Source of the DNA: Stomoxys calcitrans
Taxonomy: Eukaryota > Arthropoda > Insecta > Diptera > Muscidae
Assembly: GCF_963082655.1 (NCBI RefSeq)
Contig: NC_081553.1
Coordinates: 185,192,195 to 185,256,194, forward strand
DNA length: 64,000 bases
Direction: 5' to 3'
In this document: positions 56,140 to 64,000 of the stretch, piece by piece
How positions within the stretch are numbered: position 1 is the stretch's first letter
Layout of the letters: the number at the start of each line of letters is the position of its first letter
The notes under the pieces: model-generated
What the model was told of the DNA's origin: nothing
Database searches by the model: none
What the model saw: the letters and a program-made list of their open reading frames with translations, nothing else
Translations under genes and position numbers: made by a program

Positions 56140-57213
56140 TACCGATCGGCTTAGAATAACTTCCTGATTCGATTAAGTTATGTCCATCTGTCTGTCCATG
56201 TATTTTTGTGATCAAGATACAGGGTGATTTTTTTTGAGGTTAGGATTTTCATGCATTAGTATTTGACAGATCACGTGGGATTTCAGACATGGTGTCAAAG
56301 AGAAAGATGCTCAGTATGCTTTGACATTTCATCATGAATAGACTTACTAACGAGCAACGCTTGCAAATCATTGAATTTTATTACCAAAATCAGTGTTCGG
56401 TTCGAAATGTGTTCAAATTTTGACAAATTTTGTTCAGCGATGAGGCTCATTTCTGGTTGAATGGCTACGTAAATAAGCAAAATTGCCGCATTTGGAGTGA
56501 AGAGCAACCAGAAGCCGTTCAAGAACTGCCCATGCATCCCGAAAAATGCACTGTTTGGTGTGGTTTGTACGCTGGTGGAATCATTGGACCGTATTTTTTC
56601 AAAGATGCTGTTGGACGCAACGTTACGGTGAATGAACACATTTCGAACCGAACACTGATTTTGGTAATAAAATTCAATGATTTGCAAGCGTTGCTCGTTA
56701 GTAAGTCTATTCATGATGAAATGTCAAAGCATACTGAGCATCTTTCTCTTTGACACCATGTCTGAAATCCCACGTGATCTGTCAAATACTAATGCATGAA
56801 AATCCTAACCTCAAAAAAATCACCCTTTATATATCTTTCATCCGTTATAGCCTTTTAAGACTGTAGAAGCCACAGTTTTTGTCTAATTTTTACAAAGTTT
56901 GCATGAGATTTCTATGTAACGTCCCAGTACGTGTGCAAAACTTTATAAGAATCCGGCCAGATTTATTGTAGATATAGCTGCGACATATATTTTTTTTTGC
57001 ATCCGATATGGCCCTTTAAGTCTGTAGTATCCACAATTTAGGTCCTATCGCAAGAAAATCTTACAAAATTCTATTCATTATTTCAATAGGTATGTAAAAT
57101 TAAAGTCTGAATAGATTTCAAGATAGGTTCCATGTATTGAAAGTAGTACATATTCTCGGTGGTGTAGTGTATAATATATATTCGGCACCGCCCGACTTTC
57201 ACCTTTCCTTACT
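56140..57213 (+). repeat. Family B element, 5' truncated, with mariner insertion
   Basis: CCGATCGGCTTAGAATAACT, GATTCGATTAAGTTATGTCC and a short GTCTGTCCATG tract precede the transposon at 56220-56827. Two eroded units follow, ending in ATTCGGCACCGCCCGACTTT and CCTTTCCTTACTGG (57181-57213). Confidence 0.75.
56220..56827 (+). mobile_element. Fold-back Tc1/mariner derivative with ~195-bp inverted arms
   Basis: TA at 56218-56219 and 56828-56829; ends CAGGGTGATTTTTTTTGAGG and the inverse. Both arms (56220-56414 and 56634-56827) contain the start of a transposase gene, MNRLTNEQRLQIIEFYYQNQ, in opposite directions. Between them lies a + strand transposase core: FSDEAHFWLNGYVNKQNCRI (first catalytic Asp), HPEKCTVWCGLYAGGIIGPY and FFKDAVGRNVTVN. 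A stop (VFKF then TGA, ~56420) and a deletion separate the N-part from the core. The second and third catalytic acidic residues are absent. It cannot encode an active enzyme. Confidence 0.9.
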
Positions 57214-57863
57214 GGTGATTTAAAAGTTTTTGTTCTTTAGGTCGTTGTCATTGCTAAAAATCCTACAAATAAGAAAAATCCAAAATGTTTGCCCATCTTT
57301 TATTTCTGTGTATCCAGCTATAAGTTTGGACATATTTGTTGTGCATTTGTCCATGTGTATGTGTGTGTGTGTGTTTTTAAGGACACACACATCACTGTCA
57401 TTTTGAATACATTTGTGCAAATATGTGTCTCTATTTGCACACATATTTTCAATACACTTAAGTGTTCTTCATTCATGCACATCACATAGAATAGCTCATA
57501 TCATCGAATAGAGTTTGTATTCAGTATAGAATGTGAAGTAGTTTTTTGCCGTTGAGCCATGGGAAGCAAATGCTTTGATATGTTTTTTTTTTTTTTTTTT
57601 GATAGTATTTAGTTGATTGAATTTAAGGATGTTTTATGTAGCATGTCAATCGGAATGCAATGTCAAAAATCTGTTTATGACAAACACTCGAGTAAGAGGA
57701 CATTTGTTTAGACATACACTTGAAATCGACATCTGTTTAATAAAAACAACTAAAAGTGCATTAAATTTAGGCGAAATGAACTTTTGATATATTTGGACAT
57801 ATATTTTGGGTCCAGTTTTATATACTCTACTCCACGGAAGATATGTATCATACAGCGTAGAAG
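57214..57863. other. Single-copy AT-rich DNA
   Basis: Short (GT)n at 57360-57375 and a T-run at 57583-57600. Frames of 66-74 residues carry no motif. Confidence 0.45.
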
Positions 57864-58555
57864 AAACCAAGTACTGGCGTACTTTGTTTGGCCGGACCGA
57901 GTTTTATTTGCCCTCCGCCGTTGATCGCATTTGTCAAGTTCTTTGCCCGATATCTCCTTATGGACAAACAAAGGATAATGGAGAAGAGTTGCTATGCTTT
58001 TGTAGCTATATCAGGTTATGGACCGATTCGAACCCCACACTTGGTTTGGATTTTGGAGACCATAGTAGAAGTCATTGTGCAAAATTTCGGCCAAATAGGA
58101 TAAGAATTGTGCCTCAAGAAGTCAAGATCCGATATTGGTTTATATGGTAGCTATATTAGGTTATGAATCGATTTAGACCATGCTTGTGATAACTGTTGGA
58201 AGTCAAAACAAAATACTTTATGTAAAATTTCAACCAAATCGATTATAAATTGCGCCCTCTAGAGGCACAAAAAGTCAAGATCCAGGATCGGTTTGTATGG
58301 CAGCTATATAACAACATGGACATACATAACCCATTACAATCACTACTGAAAGACATTTATACGAAGTATTCGTGCAAAATTTTAAGCACCTAGCTTTATT
58401 CCTTCGAAAGTTATCGTGCTTTCTAGAGACGGACCGAGGGACGGACTTGGCTTAATCGGCTAATAATGCCAAAACGATCATGTATATATAAACTTTGTTG
58501 GGTCTCAGATCTAAACGAAATTAGCATATCCCTATCCCTATGGTGAAGGGTGTAA
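57864..58555 (-). repeat. Family D element, reverse, diverged
   Basis: The start AACCAAGTACTGGCGTACTT and TTTGGCCGGACCGAG are diverged forms of the D hairpin end. Three units follow (CTCTAGAGGCACAAAAAGTC at 58257), ending in CTATGGTGAAGGGTGTAATT. The (GTCY)n tract is only GACGGACCGAGGGACGGAC. Confidence 0.75.
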
Positions 58556-59470
58556 TTAATAACAGACGAACTTGTCGATTTAAGGCCCACATATATTTTC
58601 TTGGAAAATCTTTCTTATAAAAAAAAGATTGCCATCCTCAAATCTTTCAACCACTGACAGGGAGATTAGTAAGTTCAATGAGGCTAACGAGAACCAGAGT
58701 CATACAACATTCGAACTTACCACAGGCTGCCCCGAAGACCTCAAAACGGCGAAAGGAGTTGTGTCATACGGATTCAACAAAATGATGATAATCGTGAATA
58801 GAAGCGGTGGGGTTGGAGACGTGGGAGATGACTCAGCAATAGTTTCTAAAGAGTTAACTGGGAAATTATCGTCCATATCTCGATCATATAAGGAAGTGAC
58901 CCTAAAGAGTTTACTGGGAAATTATCGTCCATATCTCGATCAAATGAGGAAGTGGTCCTGTGTGTGAGTAGTGCGAACTAGCGAAAAAGAAAGAGACTGA
59001 AAAGGTACTTTAAACCGAAGCGGCTGGGTAAAGATTAAACGGGGAATTAACCACACCGCAAGTATCTGGAGCTTTAAGGAAAAGTGGTGCGAGCATATCA
59101 GCACCTAAACTTCTTAATGGTTCAGGGAATGCACAGTGTGGTTAAGGTTAAAGATATCTGCTTGAAATTTGGAATGGTTAGATTTGAGTCGTTAGCAAGA
59201 TCGTGTGCAAAATTTCAAGACCCGGGCGCCTTTTGGCAGGCCCCTAAAATTTATCACCTCGGTAATTCGAAAATTTGTTAGAGCTGCCAAATCTTCGTTT
59301 GTGGTTCGATTTCCAAATTTTTTTTGCTTTATAATGCTAAAAAGCCCGCTTGAGGTCTACATTATCTCCACTGGTTTCTGGGATATTCAACTATAAATTT
59401 TTTTTTTCAATTTTGTCCGACATTTGCTTTGTATTTTGTAATTTGCGAAGACATTTGTGGTTCGATTTCC
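58556..59470 (+). other. Unclassified DNA with family F copy at its end
   Basis: The + frame at 58629-58967 (112 residues) has no recognised domain and includes a 56-bp direct duplication. From about 59190 the F words GTTAGCAAGATCGTGTGCAA, GCCTTTTGGCAGGCCCCTAA and ATCACCTCGGTAATTCG match 40035-40120. Family D follows at 59471. Confidence 0.45.
58852..58963 (+). repeat. 56-bp tandem duplication
   Basis: CTGGGAAATTATCGTCCATA, TCTCGATCA and AAGGAAGTG-like words occur twice with a 56-bp offset (58861 and 58917). There are a few differences (ATATAAGG versus AATGAGG). Confidence 0.8.
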
Positions 59471-60434
59471 TTTTTATACCCTCCACCATAGGATGGGGTA
59501 TACTAATTTCGTTATTCTGTTTGTAACACCTCGAAATACGCGTCTGAGACCCCATAAAGTATATATATTCTTGATCGTCATGTCATCTTATGTCGATTTA
59601 GCCATGTCCGTTCGTCTGTCTGTCGAAAGCGCGCTAACTTTCGAAGGAGTAAAGCTAGCCTCTTGAAATTTTGCACAATTATTTCTTATTAGTGTAGGTC
59701 GGTTGGGATTATAAATTGGCCATATCGGTCCATGTTTTGATATAGCTGCCATAAAAATCAATCTTGGGTATTGACATCTTGAGCCAATAGAGCGCGCAAC
59801 TCTAATCCGATTTGGAAGAAATTTTGCGCACGGTGTTTTGGTACCACTTCCAACAACTGCGCTAAGTTTGGTTCAAATCGGATTTGACTGAAATTTTGCA
59901 CGACGTGTTTTGGTATCACTTCCAACAACTGCGCTAAGTATGGTTGAAATCGGTTCATGCTTTGATATAGCTGCCATATAAACCGATCTTGGATCTTGAC
60001 TTGTTGAAGGCGCGTCTTTCGTCCGATGTGACTGAAATTCTGCACCTAGTGTTTTGGTATCAATTCTAATCCGATTTGGAAGAAATTTTGTACAACGGCT
60101 TCTCTCATGACCTTCAACATACGTGTCTAATATGGTCTGAATCGATCAATAGCTTGATATAGCTCCCATATAAACCGATCTCCCGATTTTGCTTTTTGAG
60201 CCCCTACGAAGCGCAATTCTTATCCGTATGAACTGAAATATTACACAATGTTCAGAATTCATTTATGATCCGAATCAGACTATAACTCGATATAGCTCCA
60301 ATAGCATAACAGTTCTTATTCAATATTCTTTGTTAGTCTAAAAAGAGATACCGCGCATAGATATCGACAAATGCGACCAAAGGTGGAGGGTATATAATAT
60401 TCGGCCCGGCCGAACTTAGCACGCTCTTACTTGT
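59471..60434 (+). repeat. Family D element, complete
   Basis: TTTTTATACCCTCCACCATA to hairpin TTCGGCCCGGCCGAA (60400-60414) and CTCTTACTTG. The (GTCY)n tract is short (59606). Three array units, one shortened. Family B follows with no gap. Confidence 0.85.
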
Positions 60435-60865
60435 TATACCCTACACCACTGCTATGGTACTGGGTATTATAACTTAGTGAATTAGTTTGTAACACCCAAA
60501 AGGACGAGAGATAGACCCATTGATAAGTATACCGATCGACTCAGAATCACTTTCTGATTCGATTTAGCTATGTCCGTCTGTCTGTCGGTCTATCTGTCCG
60601 TCTCTCTGTCCATGTTAATTTGTGTACAAAGTACAGTCCGCCGTTTTCATCCGATCGTCTTCAAATTTGGTACAGGCATGTTTTTCGGCCTAGAGACAAG
60701 GCCTATTGAAATTGGACAAAAATCAGTTCAGATCTGGCTATAGCTCCCATATATATGTTCGTCCAGTTTTCAGTAATAATGCAAAAAAAATGGTCATTTG
60801 TTAACCGATTCTCTCGAAATTCGGCAAGAAGGATTTTTTTACCACTGTCGACATTACTAGTGAAT
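60435..60865 (+). repeat. Family B start half
   Basis: TTATACCCTACACCACTGCT, CCGATCGACTCAGAATCACT, (GTCY)n at 60575-60613 and TCTGGCTATAGCTCCCATAT. It is cut inside its first array unit by the start of a family C element. Confidence 0.8.
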
Positions 60866-61100
60866 TATACCCACCACCGAAAAATGGTGATATATTCATT
60901 TTGTCATTCCGTTTGCAAAACATCGAAATATCCATATAAGACCCTATAAAGTATATTTATTCTTGATCAGCATAAAAATCTAAGACGATCTAGCCATGTC
61001 CGTCCGTCCGTCGTCTGTCTGTTTAAATCACGATGCAGTCTTTAAACATAGAGATATTGAGGTGAAATTTCGAAGATGGGCTTATCGGACTTTATCTTAA
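60866..61100 (+). repeat. Family C start fragment
   Basis: ATACCCACCACCGAAAAATG, TTCTTGATCAGCATAAAAAT, GTCCGTCCGTCCGTCGTCTG (60999) and CGGACTTTATCTTAATA. Family A starts at 61101 within the first C unit; C array sequence resumes at 62495. Confidence 0.8.
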
Positions 61101-62494
61101 TACTAGCTGACCCGGACCCGCTCCGCTGCGCCTTCTTTCATTTCATTTAAGCCACAGATTGGCGTGGTCGAAAAATTTTTACCCTTTAGGGGTTTTTTGG
61201 GGAAGGTGTGTTGCCCTAAAAAAAACATGGTCCTACATTTGGATATCAAATTCGTATTCTACTCTCAAATACCTTTATTTGAGCCCCAAATTGCGATGGT
61301 CAGTAAAAAATTGCTGATTGTGGGGTATTTTGGGAAAGGGGTAGACCCCCGAAAATTGTTTCCGAAATTGGGTATCAATTCTTGCTCTACCTCCTGTGGA
61401 GCTTACCTTTCAGTTAAGCTCCACATTGTTTTTGGCTGTTTTGGGGATTGGGGTGGTTTCTCTCTTCTCATATATCTCAAATCTATCAAATTCGTTTTCT
61501 AATCTCATTTAAACTCCTTATTGCAAAAATCAGCAAATATGTCCGATTTGGGATATAGGCCCTTAAAACTATAAATATTTAGTTCCACTCTTTTTAAGAC
61601 CCAAATTGTCATGGTGAGCAAATATGTTCTATTTGGTGGGTTGTTATGGTGGTGGCATGTCCCCTAGACAAATGGTCCCTAATGTTAATATTAGATACTT
61701 GGTCTACTCTCAAATACCTTTAATTTGAGCCCCACATTTCCATACACGGCAAACATGACCAGCTTGGGGGGTGTTTTGGAGGATGAACGGCCACTCAGTG
61801 AGTTGCCCCTGAAAATATATATCGGATTCATGTTATACTCTAAAAACCATATTCAGATATTTGGGTGGTATTGTGGGGGTGGGGTGGCCCCATTGACACT
61901 TTTCCCGAATATTGATATCAGATGCGTGCTTTACTCCCAAAGACCTTTCATTAGAGCCCCATATTGCTATGGTCGTAAATTTGTCTCCTTTGGGGATGTT
62001 TTTGGGGAGAGGCGACCCCATAACACTTGGTCCCGTATTTGGATATCAGATTCGAATTCTACACTCAAATACCTTTTATTAAAGCCCCATATTACAATGG
62101 TCAGTAAATAAGTCCTATTTGGGGGGTGTTTTAGGGAAGGGGTGTACCCCCAGAAACGTGGTCCCACATTTGGATATCAGATTCGTATTTTACTCGCAAA
62201 TACCTTTAATTTGAGTCCCATATTGGCATGGTTGGTAAATATGTCCGATTTAGGGGTGTTTTATGGCGTGGGGTGGTCCCCCTAGCGCTTGGTCCGACAA
62301 TTGGATATCAGATACGTTTTGTCATCCAGAATACTTTCCATTTGAGTCCCATATCGTCGTGATTGGTCTAAATATATGTTTGGTAGGTTTCAGGGTGGGG
62401 CGGCCCCCCTAGGTACCCCATCCGAAATTTGAATACCAAATTTGTAGTATTAGGGTACTACATGAGAGCACACCAAATTTCGCTTCAATCGCCC
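61101..62494 (+). repeat. Family A element, tail missing
   Basis: Head ACTAGCTGACCCGGACCCGC, then units with TTTGAGCCCCA and GGGGTGTTTTAGGG (61276, 61724, 62114, 62255). It ends at AAATTTCGCTTCAATCGCCC without the CGGTTCAGCCG tail. Frames at 61164-62167 are repeat-derived. Confidence 0.8.
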
Positions 62495-64000
62495 CATTTA
62501 AGGCTTTGGGGCCATAAAAGGCGAATTTATTGTCCGATGTCGCCGACATTTGGGACAGTGAGTTAAGTTAAGCCGCTCGACATACTTCTGCAATATGGCA
62601 TAGATCGATCCGATTGGAATATAGCTGCCATATAGACCGATCCTTCCATTTAAGGTTTTGGGGCCATAAAAGGCGCATTTATTATCCGATTTCGCCGTGA
62701 CATTTGGGACAGTGAGTTATGTTAGGCCACTCGACATCCTACATCAATTTGGCCCAGATCGGTCCAGATATGGATATAGCTGCCATATAGACCGATCCTC
62801 CGATTAAGGTCTTAAGCCCATAAAAGTCTCATATATTATCCGATTTTGCTGAAATTGGGGACAGTGGTATTGTCTTAGGCCCTTCGACATCTTTCTTCAA
62901 TGGGGCCCTGATCGGTTCAGATTTGGATATAGCTGCCATATAGACCGATCCTTCGATTTAGGGTCTTAGGCCCATAAAAGCCACATTTATTATCCGATTT
63001 TGATAAAATTTGGGACAGTGTGTTGTCATAGGCCTTTCGACATCTTTATTCAATTGGGCCCTGATCGGTTCAGATTTGGATATAACTGCCATATAGACCA
63101 ATCCGCCGATTTAGGGTCTTACGCCAATAGAACGCGCTTTTATTGTCCGATGTCGCTGAAATTTGAGACAGTGAGTTAAGTTAGGCCCCTCGACATTATT
63201 CTTCAATTTAGCCCAGATCGGTCCAGAATTGGCATAGACCGATCCGCTGAATTAGGGTCTTAGGCCCATAAAAGACACATTTATTATCCGATTTTGCTGA
63301 AATTTGGGACAGTGAGTTATGTTAGGCCATTCGACGTACTTCTGCAGTATGGCACAGATCGATCCAGATTTGAATATAGCTGCCATATAGACCGATCCTC
63401 CGATTTAAGGTTTTGGGGCCATAAAAGCCTCATTTATTATCCGATTTTGATGAAATTTGGGACAGTGAGTTATGTTAGCCCCCCGACATCCTTCTTCAAT
63501 CGGTCCAGATTTGAATATAGCTGTCATATAGACATATCCTTCGATTAAGGTCTTACGCCCATAAAATCCTCATTTATTATACACACACCAAATTTCGCTT
63601 CAATCGCCCCATTTAAGGCTTTGGGGCCATAAAAGGCGAATTTATTGTCCGATGTCGCCGACATTTGGGACAGTGAGTTAAGTTAAGCCGCTCGACATAC
63701 TTCTGCAATATGGCATAGATCGATCCGATTGGAATATAGCTGCCATATAGACCGATCCTTCCATTTAAGGTTTTGGGGCCATAAAAGGCGCATTTATTAT
63801 CCGATTTCGCCGTGACATTTGGGACAGTGAGTTATGTTAGGCCACTCGACATCCTACATCAATTTGGCCCAGATCGGTCCAGATATGGATATAGCTGCCA
63901 TATAAACCGATCCTCCGATTAAGGTCTTAAGCCCATAAAAGTCTCATATATTATCCGATTTTGCTGAAATTGGGGACAGTGGTATTGTCTTAGGCCCTTC
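62471..64000. repeat. Higher-order duplication, 1115-bp offset
   Basis: 62471-62885 and 63586-64000 match base for base apart from at least one visible change (ATATAGACC versus ATATAAACC). Both begin with CACCAAATTTCGCTTCAATC, the final bases of family A, so the duplicated block includes the A/C junction. Confidence 0.85.
62495..64000 (+). repeat. Family C tandem array, running off the window
   Basis: Units with CATTTGGGACAGTGAGTTAW, TTRGGCCCATAAAAG and ATATAGCTGCCATATAGACC repeat about every 150 bp. The right edge is beyond 64000. Confidence 0.85.

Noticed and set aside
58629..58967. 112-residue frame with SVSRSYKEV-like repeated text
   Set aside because: It spans a 56-bp tandem duplication and ends soon after; no homology I recognise, so I left it as unclassified DNA.
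4472..61025. CRISPR-like arrays from regular ~150-bp repeats
   Set aside because: Repeats are contiguous with no unique spacers, the genome is eukaryotic, and no cas genes are present.
1..64000. LTR retrotransposon or endogenous virus
   Set aside because: I saw no paired long terminal repeats, primer-binding site, gag, protease, integrase or envelope-like motif anywhere in the window.

Overview
The window is repeat-dominated eukaryotic DNA, most likely from a higher fly (Diptera, calyptrate/muscoid type such as Musca, Stomoxys or a blowfly). The pointers are mini-me-like interspersed repeats with (GTCY)n tracts, RTE-, RNase-H- and jockey/CR1-type LINE relics, short mariner-type MITEs and a tRNA-derived SINE. 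Species cannot be fixed from the sequence alone and no database search was run. I see no intact protein-coding gene. Nearly all long open frames are read-through of tandem repeats or pieces of decayed transposons. One short candidate 3' terminal exon of a host gene (33269-33363, followed by AATAAA at 33443) is the only possible host coding sequence I can defend, and weakly. The stretch could be a gene desert, a long intron or pericentromeric-like DNA.

Most of the window is built from a few repeat families, named here A to F. B, C and D form a related group. Each copy reads: a start with TATACCC and a short imperfect hairpin; a TA-rich stretch; a ~35-bp core; a (GTCY)n microsatellite; a central tandem array of ~153-bp units carrying an ATATAGCTSCCATATA-like core; and an end with a GC hairpin (TTCGGCC-N-GGCCGAA in D, GTCGG-loop-CCGAC in B) just before TTACTTG or TTACTGG. 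This layout resembles the mini-me/DINE-1 non-autonomous Helitron/Helentron-like elements of Diptera; that assignment is inference. The + strand label for B, C and D means TATACCC end first and hairpin end last. Family A has a GC-rich head (ACTAGCTGACCCGGGCCCGC), ~130-bp internal units (TTTGAGCCCCATATTG) and a tail with CGGTTCAGCCG. E is a ~127-bp array and F a short repeat seen twice.

Layout: 1-4.1 kb A, LINE relic, single-copy DNA, MITE, A. 4.1-12.2 kb C, B, B, D, the last holding a hAT-like element that itself holds another D. 12.8-18.2 kb two LINE relics end to end, the second split by a D copy, then a SINE. 19-24.8 kb D, RNase-H LINE, jockey-type LINE, RTE piece. 24.8-31.1 kb B, D, A, RNase-H LINE with a SINE inserted at a 10-bp target duplication. 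31.3-37.7 kb C, candidate exon, E, D, LINE relic. 37.9-43.1 kb SINE with MITE, F, D, B, RTE relic, D. 44.4-51.4 kb A, D, RTE pieces. 52.4-60.9 kb D arrays switching orientation, a hAT MITE, a fold-back mariner, D, F, D, B. 60.9-64 kb C broken by A, then a C array carrying a >=1.1-kb duplication that runs off the end.

The elements do not form a pathway; they are layers of insertion. Recurrent architecture stands out: B follows the hairpin end of D or C head to tail at four separate places, and D copies abut RTE LINE pieces at five junctions.
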